DNA of 64,000 nt from Branchinecta lynchi. Its lineage: Eukaryota; Arthropoda; Branchiopoda; Anostraca; Branchinectidae. The notes under the pieces are model-generated. The model saw only the letters and a list, made by a program, of their open reading frames with translations. It did not search any database and was not told the DNA's origin. The translations under genes were made by a program, and so were the position numbers. The stretch spans positions 1 through 64,000 of the forward strand of contig JAKZAP010000170.1 in NCBI GenBank assembly GCA_023053575.1, written 5' to 3'. Each line of letters opens with the position of its first letter. Position 1 is the stretch's first letter. Below are positions 1 through 10,311 of this stretch, one piece after another.

Positions 1-62
1 GGGGAAAGCAACCCTGCGGGAAAACCAACCTTGTGGGAAAACCAACCTTGTGGGGAAACAAA

Positions 63-460
63 CCTAGTGGGAAAACAAACCTTGTGAGAAAACAAACCTT
101 GTGGGAAAACCAACCTTGCGGGAAAGCGAACCTTGCGGGAAAGCGAACCTCTTGGGAAAACCAACACAGTGGGAAAACAAACCTTGTGAGAAAACAATCC
201 TTGTGGGAAAACAAACCTTGTGGGGAAACAAAGCTTGTGGGGAAACAAACCTTGTGGGAAAACAAACCTTGTGAGAAAACAAACCTTGTGGGGAAACAAA
301 CCTAGTGGGAAAACAAACCTTGTGAGAAAACAAACCTTGTGGGAAAACCAACCTTGCGGGAAAGCGAACCTTGCGGGAAAGCGAACCTCTTGGGAAAACC
401 AACACAGTGGGAAAACAAACCTTGTGAGAAAACAATCCTTGTGGGAAAACAAACCTTGTG
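63..460 (+). repeat. 238-bp (14-mer) higher-order unit, tandem pair
   Basis: The variant string starting CCTAGTGGG at 63 restarts at 301, an offset of 238 bp or 14 monomers. It runs through two GCGGGAAAGCGAA monomers, CTCTTGGG, CACAGTGGG, TTGTGAG and AATCCTTG. The copies match for about 160 bp, then diverge at AAAGCTTG (first copy) against CTTTCGGG (second). The same string recurs at 896, 1134, 25030, 42286 and 60950, so it is a standard module of the array. Confidence 0.85.
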
Positions 461-504
461 GGGAAACAAACCTTTCGGGAAAACCAACCTTGTGGGAAAA
501 CAAA

Positions 505-521
505 CATTGTGTTAAATCAGA
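505..521 (+). repeat. Divergent monomer with TTAAATCAG core (copy 1 of 13)
   Basis: CATTGTGTTAAATCAGA departs from the consensus at about five of 17 positions, the most diverged monomer type seen. It is preceded two monomers upstream by the CTTTCGGG variant, a context shared by 11 of the 13 copies. Confidence 0.9.
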
Positions 522-895
522 CCTTGTGGGAAAACTAACCTAGCGGGAAAACCAACCTTGCGGGAAAACCAACCTTGGGGGAAAACATACCTTGTGGGAA
601 AACCAACCTTATGGGGAAACAAACCCTGCGGGAAAACCAACCTTGTGGGAAAACCAACCTTGCGGGAAAGCGAACCTTTTGGGAAAACCAACACAGTGGG
701 GAAACAAACCTTGTGGGAAAACAAACCCTGCGGGAAAACAAACCTTGTGGGAAAACCAACCTTGTGGGGAAACAAACCTTTCTGGAAAACCAACCTTGTG
801 GCAAAACAAACCTTGTGGGAAAACAAACCTTGTGGGAAAACAAACCTTGTGGGAAAACAAACCTTTTGAGAAAACAAACCTTGTGGGGAAACAAA

Positions 896-1371
896 CCTAG
901 TGGGAAAACAAACCTTGTGAGAAAAAAAACCTTGTGGGAAAACCAACCTTGCGGGAAAGCGAACCTTGCGGGAAAGCGAACCTCTTGGGAAAACCAACAC
1001 AGTGGGAAAACAAACCTTGTGAGAAAACAATCCTTGTCGGAAAACAAACCTTGTGGGGAAACAAACCTTGTGGGGAAACAAACCTTGTGGGAAAACAAAC
1101 CTTGTGAGAAAACAAACCTTGTGGGGAAACAAACCTAGTGGGAAAACAAACCTTGTGAGAAAACAAACCTTGTGGGAAAACCAACCTTGCGGGAAAGCGA
1201 ACCTCTTGGGAAAACCAACACAGTGGGAAAACACACCTTGTGAGAAAACAATCCTTGTGGGAAAACAAACTTTGTGGGGAAACAAACCTTGTGGGGAAAC
1301 AAACCTTGTGGGAAAACTAACCTTGTGGGAAAACAAACCTTGTGGGGAAACAAACGTTGTGGGGAAACAAA
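896..1371 (+). repeat. 238-bp (14-mer) higher-order unit, second tandem pair
   Basis: CCTAGTGGG starts at 896 and again at 1134, again 238 bp apart, with the same order of variants as at 63 and 301. The copy at 1134 has one GCGGGAAAGCGAA monomer instead of two, so it is one monomer shorter inside. This shows in-register gain or loss of single 17-bp units. Confidence 0.8.
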
Positions 1372-1966
1372 CCTTGTGGGAAAACAAACCTTGTGAGAAA
1401 ACAATCCTTGTGGGAAAACAAACCTTGTGGGGAAACAAACCTTGTGGGGAAACAAACCTTGTAGGGAAACAAACCTTGTGGGAAAACAAACCTTGTGGGA
1501 AAACCAACCTTATGGGGAAAGCATCCCTGCGGGAAAACCAATCTTGTGGGAAAACCAACCTTGTGGGAAAGCGAACCTTTTGGGAAAACCAACACAGTGG
1601 GAAAACAAACCTTGTGGGAAAACAAACCTGGTGGGGAAACAAACCTTGCGGGAAAACTAACCTTGTGGGAAAACAAACCCTGCGGGAAAACCAACTTTGG
1701 GGGAAAACAAACCTTGTGGGAAAACAAACCTTGTGGGAAAACCAACCTAGTGGAAAAAACAACCTAGTGGGAAAACAAACCTTGTGAGAAAAGAAACCTT
1801 GTGGGAAAACCAACCTCATGGGGAAAGCAACCCTGCGTGAAAACCAACCTTGTGGGAAAACCAACCTTGTGGGAAAACCAACCTTGTGGGAAAGCGAACC
1901 TTTTGGGAAAACCAACACAGTGGGAAAACAAACCTTGTGGGAAAACAAACCTTGTGGGGAAACAAA

Positions 1967-2221
1967 CCTTGCGGGAAAACTAACCTTGTGGGAAAACAAA
2001 CCCTGCGGGAAAACCAACCTTGTGGGAAAACCAACCTTGTGGGGAAACAAACCTTTCGGGAAAACCAACCTTGTGGAAAAACAAACCTTGCGGGAAAACT
2101 AACCTTGTGGGAAAACAAACCCTGCGGGAAAACCAACCTTGTGGGAAAACCAACCTTGTGGGGAAACAAACCTTTCGGGAAAACCAACCTTGTGGGAAAA
2201 CAAACATTGTGTTAAATCAGA
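1967..2221 (+). repeat. 119-bp (7-mer) doublet ending in the TTAAATCAG monomer
   Basis: A seven-monomer string starting CCTTGCGGGAAAACTAA at 1967 is repeated at 2086. The next 119-bp step (2205) falls exactly on a TTAAATCAG monomer. The same three-part arrangement is found at 24036, 41113 and 59740. The first unit has a small variant (GTGGAAAAAC near 2073). Confidence 0.9.
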
Positions 2222-2527
2222 CCTTGTGGGAAAACTAACCTTGCGGGAAAACCAACCTTGTGGGAAAACCAACCTTATGGGAAAACCAACCTTGCGGGAA
2301 AACCAACCTTGGGGGAAAACAAACCTTGTGGGTAAACAAACCTTGTGGGAAAACAAACCCTGTGGGAAAACCAACCTAGTGGGAAAACAAACCTTGTGAG
2401 AAAACAAACCTTTTGGGAAAACCAACCTTATGGGGAAACAAACCCTGCGGGAAAACCAACCTTGTGGGAAAACCAACCTTGTGGGGAAACAAACCTTTCG
2501 GGAAAACCAACCTTGTGGGAAAACAAA

Positions 2528-2544
2528 CATTGTGTTAAATCAGA
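2528..2544 (+). repeat. Divergent TTAAATCAG monomer
   Basis: The form is the same as at 505, and it lies 323 bp (19 monomers) after the copy at 2205. The CTTTCGGG variant precedes it two monomers upstream. Confidence 0.9.
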
Positions 2545-3496
2545 CCTTGTGGGAAAACTAACCTTGCGGGAAAACCAACCTTGTGGGAAAACCAACCTTA
2601 TGGGAAAACCAACCTTGCGGGAAAACAAACCTTGTGGGAAAACAAACCTTGTGGGAAAACCAACCTTTCGGGAAAGCGAACCTTTTGGGAAAACCAAAAC
2701 AGTGGGAAAACAAACCTTGTGGGAAAACCAACCTTGTGGGAAAACCAACCTTGCGGGAAAGCGAACCTTTTGGGAAAACCAACACAGTGGGAAAACAAAC
2801 CTTATGAGAAAACAATCCTTGTGGGAAAACAAACCTTGTGGGGAAACAAACCTTGTGGGGAAACAAACCTTGTGGGAAAACTAACCTTGTGGGAAAACAA
2901 ACCCTGCGGGAAAACAAACCTTGTGGGAAAACCAACCTTGTGGGGAAACAAACATTTCTGGAAAACCAACCTTGTGGCAAAACAAACCTTGTGGGAAAAC
3001 AAACCTTGTGGGAAAACAAACCTTGTGGGAAAACAAACCTTGTGAGAAAACAAACCTTGTGGGGAAACCAACCTAGTGGGAAAACAAACCTTGTGAGAAA
3101 ACAAACCTTGTGGGAAAACCAACCTTGCGGGAAAGCGAACCTTGCGGGAAAGCGAACCTCTTGGGAAAACCAACACAGTGGGAAAACAAACCTTGTGAGA
3201 AAACAATCCTTGTGGGAAAACAAACCTTGTGGGGAAACAAACCTTGTGGGGAAACAAACCTTGTGGGAAAACTAACCTTTTGGGAAAACAAACCTTGCGG
3301 GAAAACTAACCTTGTGGGAAAACAAACCCTGCGGGAAAACCAGCCTTGTGGGAAAACCAGCCTTGTGGGAAAACCAACCTTGTGGGGAAACAAACCTTTC
3401 GGGAAAACCAACCTTGTGGGAAAACAAACCTTGTGAGAAAACAAACATTGTGGGGAAACAAACCTTGTGGGGAAACAAACCTTGTGGGAAAACAAA

Positions 3497-3513
3497 CATT
3501 GTGTTAAATCAGA
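3497..3513 (+). repeat. Divergent TTAAATCAG monomer in atypical context
   Basis: The core is the same but the preceding monomers are GTGGGGAAAC types rather than CTTTCGGG, so this copy probably sits at a recombination join. Confidence 0.85.
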
Positions 3514-3788
3514 CCTTGTGGGAAAACCAACCTTTCGGGAAAGCGAACCTTTTGGGAAAACCAAAACAGTGGGAAAACAAACCTTGTGGGAAAACCAACC
3601 TTGCGGGAAAACAAACCTTATGGGAAAACAAACCTAGTGGGAAAACAAACCTTGTGGGGAAACAAACTTGTGGGAAAGCGAACCTTGTGGGAAAACCAAC
3701 CTTATGGGAAAACAAACCTAGTGGGAAAACAAACCTTGTGGGGAAACAAACTTGTGGGAAAGCGAACCTTTTGGGAAAACCAACACAG

Positions 3789-3805
3789 GGTTGTTTTTTT
3801 CAACC
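3789..3805. repeat. Palindromic join GGTTG-T7-CAACC (scar)
   Basis: GGTTG, seven T, then CAACC breaks the monomer pattern. It is identical to the right-hand join of the inverted block at 7790-7806. Here the sequence on the left is direct-orientation (CCAACACAG), so about 12 nt of minus-orientation satellite are left with no inverted block attached. T-runs of this length on the plus strand are otherwise seen only at the inversion joins. Confidence 0.85.
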
Positions 3806-3872
3806 TTGTGGGGAAACAAACCTTTCGGGAAAACCAACCTTGTGGGAAAACAAACCTTGTGGGAAAACAAAC

Positions 3873-3894
3873 CTTTCCCCCCTTATGGGGAAAG
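3873..3894. repeat. Perfect 8-bp inverted repeat, 6-nt loop
   Basis: CTTTCCCC (3873-3880) and GGGGAAAG (3887-3894) are exact reverse complements around CCTTAT. The run of six C is foreign to plus-orientation monomers, which otherwise have at most CCC. It looks like the stub of a reversed GGGGAAAGC monomer, a second inversion scar within 90 bp of the first. Confidence 0.8.
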
Positions 3895-6680
3895 CAACCC
3901 TGCGGGAAAACCAACCTTGTGGGAAAACAACCTTGAGGGAAAGCGAACCTTTTGGGAAAACCAACACAGTGGGAAAAAAAACCTTGTGAGAAAACAATCC
4001 TTGTGGAAAACCAACCTTATGGGGAAACAAACCCTGCGGGAAAACCAACCTTGTGGGAAAACCAACCTTGCGGGAAAGCGAACCTTTTGGGAAAACCAAC
4101 ACAGTGGGAAAAAAAACCTTGTGAGAAAACAATCCTTGTGGGAAAACAGACCTTGTGGGGAAACAAACCTTGTGGGGAAACAAACCTTGTGGGAAAACTA
4201 ACCTTGTGGGAAAACAAACCTTGCGGGAAAACTAACCTTGTGGGAAAACAAACCTTGTGGGGAAAGAAACCTTTCGGGAAAACCAACCTTGTGGGAAAAC
4301 AAACCTTGTGGGATAACAAACCTTGTGGGAAAACAAACCTTATGGGGAAAGCAACCCTGCGGGTAAACCAACCTCTGTGGGAAAACCAACCTTGGGGGAA
4401 AACAAACCTTGTGGGAAAACCAACCTTGTGGGAAAACCAACCTTCGGGGAAAACAAACCTTGCGGGAAAACCAACCTTGGGGGAAAACAAACCTTTTGAA
4501 AACACACCTTGTGGGGAAACAAACCTAGTGGGAAAACAATCCTTGTGGGAAAACCAACCTTGCGGGAAACCGAACCTTTTGGGAAAACCAACACAGTGGG
4601 AAAACAAACCTTGTGAGAAAACAATCCTTGTGGAAAAACAAACCTTGTGGGGAAACAAACCTTGTGGGGAAACAAACCTTGTGGGAAAACTAACCTTGTG
4701 GGAAAACAAACCTTGCGGGAAAACTAACCTTGTGGGAAAACAAACCCTGCGGGAAAACCAACCTTGTGGGAAAACCAACCTTGTGGGGATACAAACCTTT
4801 CGGGAAAACCAACCTTGTGGGAAAACAAACCTTGTGGGAAAACAAACCTTGTGGGAAAACAAACCTTATGGGGAAAGCAACCTTGCGGGAAAACCAACCT
4901 TGTGGGAAAACAAACCTTGTGGGAAAACAAACCTTGTGGGAAATAAACCTTGTGGGAAAACAAACCTTATGGGGAAACAAACCTTGTGGGAAAACCAACC
5001 TTTCGGGAAAGCGAACCTTTTGGGAAAACCAAAACAGTGGGAAAACAAACCTTGTGGGAAAACCAACCTTGCGGGAAAACCAACCTTGGGTGAAAACAAA
5101 CCTTGTGGGATAACAAACCTTGTGGGAAAACAAACCTTATGGGGAAAGCAAACTTGCGGGAAAACCAACCTTGCGGGAAAACCAACCTTGTGGGAAAGCG
5201 AACCTTTTGGGAAAACCAACACAGTGGGAAAACAAACCTTGTGGGAAAACCAACCTTGCGGGAAAACCAACCTTGTGGGAAAACAAACCTTGTGGGAAAA
5301 CAAACCTTGTGGGAAAACAAACCTTGTGGGAAAACAAACCTTATGGGAAAACAAACCTTGTGGGAAACAAACCTTGTGGGAAAACCAACCTTGCGGGAAA
5401 GCGAACCTTTTGGGAAAACCAACACAGTGGGAAAACAAACCTTGTGGGAAAACCAACCTTCAGGGAAAACCAACCTTGGGGGAAAACAAAGCTTACGGGA
5501 AAACAAACCTTGTGGGAAAACCAACCTTGCGGGAAAGCGAACCTTTTGGGAAAACCAACACAGTGGGAAAACAAACCTTGTGGGAAAACCAACCTTCAGG
5601 GAAAACCAACCTTGGGGGAAAACAAAGCTTGTGGGAAAACAAACCTTGTGGGAAAACCAACCTAGTGGGAAAAACAACCTAGTGGGAAAACAAACCTTGT
5701 GAGAAAACAAACCTTGTGGGAAAACCAACCTTATGGCGAAAGCAACCCTGCGGGAAAACCAACCTTGTGGGAAATCCAACCTTGTGGGAAAGCGAACCTT
5801 TTGGGAAAACCAACACAGTGGGAAAACAAACCTTGTGGGAAAACCAACCTTGCGGGAAAACCAACCTTCGGGGAAAACCAACCTTGCGGGAAAACCAACC
5901 TTGGGGGAAAACAAACCTTGTGGGAAAACAAACCTTGTGGGGAAACAAACCTAGTGGGAAACCAATCCTTGTGGGAAAACCAACCTTGCGGGAAAGCGAA
6001 CCTTTTGGGAAAACCAACACAGTGGGAAAAAAAACCTTGTGAGAAAAGAATCCTTGTGGGAAAACAAACCTTGTGGGGAAACAAACCTTGTGGGGAAACA
6101 AACCTTGTGGGAAAACTAACCTTGTGGGAAAACAAACCTTGCGGGAAAACTAACCTTGTGGGAAAACAAACCCTGCGGGAAAACCAACCTTGTGGGAAAA
6201 CCAACCTTGTGGGGAAACAAACCTTTCGGGAAAACCAACCTTGCGGGAAAACAAACCTTGTGGGAAAACAAACCTTGTGGGAAAACAAACCTTATGGGGA
6301 AAGCAACCTTGCGGGAAAACCAACCTTGTGGGAAAAAAAACCTTGTGGGAAAACAAAACTTGTGGGAAAACAAACCTTGTGGGAAAACAAACCTTATGGG
6401 AAAACAAACCTTGTGGGGAAACAAACCTTGTGGGAAAACCAACCTTGCGGGAAAGCGAACCTTTTGGAAAAACCAAAACAGTGGGAAAATAAACCTTGTG
6501 GGAAAACCAACCTTGCGGGAAAACCAACCTTGGGTGAAAAAAAAGCTTGTGGGAAAACAAACCTTGTGGGAAAACCAACCTAGTGGGAAAAACAACCTAG
6601 TGGGAAAACAAACCTTGTGAGGAAACAAACCTTGTGGGAAAACAAACCTTGTGGGGAAACAAACCTTGTGGGAAAACAAA

Positions 6681-6697
6681 CATTGTTTTAAATCAGA
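6681..6697 (+). repeat. Divergent TTAAATCAG monomer, TGTTTTAAATC form
   Basis: This copy has an extra G-to-T change (TTGTTTTAAATC). Its upstream context lacks the CTTTCGGG monomer. It lies about 240 bp left of the inverted block. Confidence 0.85.
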
Positions 6698-6901
6698 CCT
6701 TGTGGGAAAACTGACCTTGCGGGAAAACAAACCTAGTGGGAAAACAAACCTTGTGAGAAAACAAACCTTGTGGGAAAACCAACCTTATGGGAAAACAAAC
6801 CTAGTGGGAAAACAAACCTTGTGGGGAAACAAACCTTTCGGGAAAACCAACCTTGCGGGAAAACAAACCTTGTGGGAAAACAAACCTTGTGGGAAAACAA
6901 A

Positions 6902-6935
6902 CCTTATGGGAAAACAAACCTTTTTTCCCACAAGG
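6902..6935. repeat. Left join of the inverted block: imperfect hairpin
   Basis: Monomers run in plus orientation to AAACC at 6920, then T6 and CCCACAAGG in minus orientation. Positions 6902-6914 can pair with 6923-6935 (13 bp, one mismatch) across an 8-nt loop. The join falls inside a monomer, so monomer phase is not conserved. Confidence 0.85.
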
Positions 6936-7801
6936 TTGGTTTTCCCGCAGGGTTTGTTTTCCCACAAGGTTAGTTTTCCCGCAAGGTTTGTTTTCCCACA
7001 AGGTTACTTTTCCCACAAGGTTTGTTTCCCCACAAGGTTTTTTTTCCCACAAGGTTTGTTTTCCCACAAGGATTGTTTTCTCACAAGGTTTGTTTTCCCA
7101 CTGTGTTGGTTTTCCCAAAAGGTTCGCTTTCCCGCAAGGTTGGTTTTCCCACAAGGATTGTTTTCCCACTAGGTTTGTTTCCCCACAAGGTTTGTTTTCC
7201 CACAAGGTTTGTTTTCCCCCAAGGTTGGTTTTCCCGCAAGGTTGGTTTTCCCACAAGGTTTGTTTTCCCACTGTATTGGTTTTCCCAAAAGGTTCGCTTT
7301 CCCACAAGGTTGGTTTTCCCACAAGGTTGGTTTTCCCGCAGGGTTGCTTTCCCCATAAGGTTGGTTTTCCCACAAGGTTTCTTTTCTCACAAGGTTTGTT
7401 TTCCCACTAGGTTGTTGTTGGTTTTCCCCCAAGGTTTGTTTCCCCACAAGGTTTGTTTTCCCATAAGGTTTGTTTTCCCACAAGGTTTGTTTTCCCACAA
7501 GGTTTGTTTTCCCACAAGGTTTGTTTTACCACAAGGTTGGTTTTCCCGAAAGGTTTGTTTCCCCACAAGGTTTCTTTCCCGATAAGGTTGGTTTTCCCAC
7601 AAGGTTTGTTTTCCCGCAAGGTTGGTTTTCCCACAAGGTTTTTTTTCCCACTGTGTTGGTTTTCCCAAAAGGTTCGCTTTCCCGCAAGGTTGGTTTTCCC
7701 ACAAGGTTGGTTTTCCCGCAGGGTTTGTTTCCCCATAAGGTTGGTTTTCCCACTAGGTTTGTTTTCTCACAAGGTTTGTTTTCCCACTAGGTTGTTTTTT
7801 T
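6923..7801 (-). repeat. Inverted satellite block, about 0.88 kb
   Basis: All monomers here read as the reverse complement (TTTGTTTTCCCACAAGG), the only such stretch in the window. Read on the minus strand, the variant order resembles the A module at about 5.70-6.17 kb (TTATGGGGAAAGC, AGCGAACC, CACAGTGGG, CTTGGGGG, CTAGTGGGAAAC, AATCC and so on). It is therefore an inverted copy of neighbouring array material rather than a foreign insert. It contains one irregular monomer (TAGGTTGTTGTTGG near 7408-7421), probably a small internal deletion. Arms at 5.7-6.2 and 6.95-7.4 kb could form a large foldback. Confidence 0.93.
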
Positions 7802-7813
7802 CAACCTTGTGGG
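7783..7813. repeat. Right join of the inverted block: hairpin with T7 loop
   Basis: CCCACTAGGTTG (7783-7794) can pair with CAACCTTGTGGG (7802-7813), with one T-T mismatch, across seven T at 7795-7801. Plus orientation resumes at CAACC. The centre is identical to the scar at 3789-3805. Confidence 0.9.
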
Positions 7814-10311
7814 GAAACAAACCTTGTGGGAAAACCAACCTTATGGGGAAACAAACCCTGCGGGAAAACCAACCTTGTGGGAAAACCGACCTTGCGGGAA
7901 AGCGAACCTTTTGGGAAAACCAACACAGTGGGAAAAAAACCTTGTGAGAAAACAATCCTTGTGGGAAAACAGACCTTGTGGGGAAACAAACCTTGTGGGG
8001 AAACAAACCTTGTGGGAAAACTAACCTTGTGGGAAAACAAACCTTGCGGGAAAACTAACCTTGTGGGAAAACAAACCTTGTGGGGAAAGAAACCTTTCGG
8101 GAAAACCAACCTTGTGGGAAAACAAACCTTGTGGGATAACAAACCTTGTGGGAAAACAAACCTTATGGGGAAAGCAACCCTGCGGGTAAACCAACCTTGT
8201 GGGAAAACCAACCTTGGGGGAAAACAAACCTTGTGGGAAAACCAACCTTGCGGGAAAGCGAACCTTTTGGGAAAACCAACACAGTGGGAAAACAAACCTT
8301 GTGAGAAAACAATCCTTGTGGAAAAACAAACCTTGTGGGGAAACAAACCTTGTGGGGAAACAAACCTTGTGGGAAAACTAACCTTGTGGGAAAACAAACC
8401 TTGCGGGAAAACTAACCTTGTGGGAAAACAAACCCTGCGGGAAAACCAACCTTGTGGGAAAACCAACCTTGTGGGGAAACAAACCTTTCGGGAAAACCAA
8501 CCTTGTGGGAAAACAAACCTTGTGGGAAAACAAACCTTGTGGGAAAACAAACCTTATGGGGAAAGCAACCTTGCGGGAAAACCAACCTTGTGGGAAAACA
8601 AACCTTGTGGGAAAACAAACCTTGTGGGAAATAAACCTTGTGGGAAAACAAACCTTATGGGGAAACAAACCTTGTGGGAAAACCAACCTTTCGGGAAAGC
8701 GAACCTTTTGGGAAAACCAAAACAGTGGGAAAACAAACCTTGTGGGAAAACCAACCTTGCGGGAAAACCAACCTTGGGTGAAAACAAACCTTGTGGGATA
8801 ACAAACCTTGTGGGAAAACAAACCTTATGGGGAAAGCAACCCTGCGGGAAAACCAACCTTGCGGGAAAACCAACCTTGTGGGAAAGCGAACCTTTTGGGA
8901 AAACCAACACAGTGGGAAAACAAACCTTGTGGGAAAACCAACCTTGCGGGAAAACCAACCTTGTGGGAAAACAAACCTTGTGGGAAAACAAACCTTGTGG
9001 GAAAACAAACCTTGTGGGAAAACAAACCTTATGGGAAAACAAACCTTGTGGGAAACAAACCTTGTGGGAAAATCAACCTTGCGGGAAAGCGAACCTTTTG
9101 GGAAAACCAACACAGTGGGAAAACAAACCTTGTGGGAAAACCAACCTTCAGGGAAAACCAACCTTGGGGGAAAACAAAGCTTACGGGAAAACAAACCTTG
9201 TGGGAAAACCAACCTTGCGGGAAAGCGAACCTTTTGGGAAAACCAACACAGTGGGAAAACAAACCTTGTGGGAAAACCAACCTTCAGGGAAAACCAACCT
9301 TGGGGGAAAACAAAGCTTGTGGGAAAACAAACCTTGTGGGAAAACCAACCTAGTGGGAAAAACAACCTAGTGGGAAAACAAACCTTGTGAGAAAACAAAC
9401 CTTGTGGGAAAACCAACCTTATGGCGAAAGCAACCCTGCGGGAAAACCAACCTTGTGGGAAATCCAACCTTGTGGGAAAGCGAACCTTTTGGGAAAACCA
9501 ACACAGTGGGAAAACAAACCTTGCGGGAAAACCAACCTTGCGGGAAAACCAACCTTCGGGGAAAACCAACCTTGCGGGAAAACCAACCTTGGGGGAAAAC
9601 AAACCTTGTGGGAAAACAAACCTTGTGGGGAAACAAACCTAGTGGGAAACCAATCCTTGTGGGAAAACCAACCTTGCGGGAAAGCGAACCTTTTGGGAAA
9701 ACCAACACAGTGGGAAAAAAAACCTTGTGAGAAAACAATCCTTGTGGGAAAACAAACCTTGTGGGGAAACAAACCTTGTGGGGAAACAAACCTTGTGGGA
9801 AAACTAACCTTGTGGGAAAACAAACCTTGCGGGAAAACTAACCTTGTGGGAAAACAAACCCTGCGGGAAAACCAACCTTGTGGGAAAACCAACCTTGTGG
9901 GGAAACAAACCTTTCGGGAAAACCAACCTTGCGGGAAAACAAACCTTGTGGGAAAACAAACCTTGTGGGAAAACAAACCTTATGGGGAAAGCAACCTTGC
10001 GGGAAAACCAACCTTGTGGGAAAAAAAACCTTGTGGGAAAACAAACCTTGTGGGAAAACAAACCTTGTGGGAAAACAAACCTTATGGGAAAACAAACCTT
10101 GTGGGGAAACAAACCTTGCGGGAAAGCGAACCTTTTGGAAAAACCAAAACAGTGGGAAAATAAACCTTGTGGGAAAACCAACCTTGCGGGAAAACCAACC
10201 TTGGGTGAAAAAAAAGCTTGTGGGAAAACAAACCTTGTGGGAAAACCAACCTAGTGGGAAAAACAACCTAGTGGGAAAACAAACCTTGTGAGGAAACAAA
10301 CCTTGTGGGAA
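7802..10311 (+). repeat. A module, copy 2
   Basis: This block repeats 3789-6640 with very few substitutions. Shared oddities include GGGATAACAAACC, GGGAAATAAACC, TTATGGCGAAAGC (9419) and the CCAAAACAGTGG monomer. It begins exactly at the right-hand inversion join and ends near 10311, where copy 1 and copy 2 part company. Its right half (from about 9530) is itself part of a larger unit repeated 5.08 kb downstream. Confidence 0.85.

Larger units (their letters stand above)
3789..6640 (+). repeat. A module, copy 1
   Basis: This block matches 7802-10311 in the order of monomer variants. The offset is 3,824 bp near 4140, 3,688 bp from about 4560 to 6430, and 3,671 bp at the right end. The offset steps are 136 bp (8 monomers, extra here around 4390-4560) and 17 bp (one monomer missing from copy 2 near 10120). 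Markers are ACAGACC, TTATGGCGAAAGC (5731), CTTCAGGG and CTTCGGGG. Further partial copies lie near 14.0-14.6, 17.0-18.2 and 19.4-19.8 kb. The left end carries two palindromic scars described separately. Confidence 0.85.

Noticed and set aside
3789..3805. Intrinsic terminator (stem with T-run)
   Set aside because: The T-run is the loop, not the tail, the stem is only 5-6 bp, and no transcription unit is present.
6681..6697. TTAAATC monomer as a transposon insertion footprint (TTAA target)
   Set aside because: The monomer keeps the 17-bp length and register and no duplicated TTAA flanks are present; substitutions explain it.
7783..7813. Transposon terminal inverted repeat at the inverted block
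   Set aside because: The block between the joins is ordinary satellite with no transposase and no target-site duplication that I can see.
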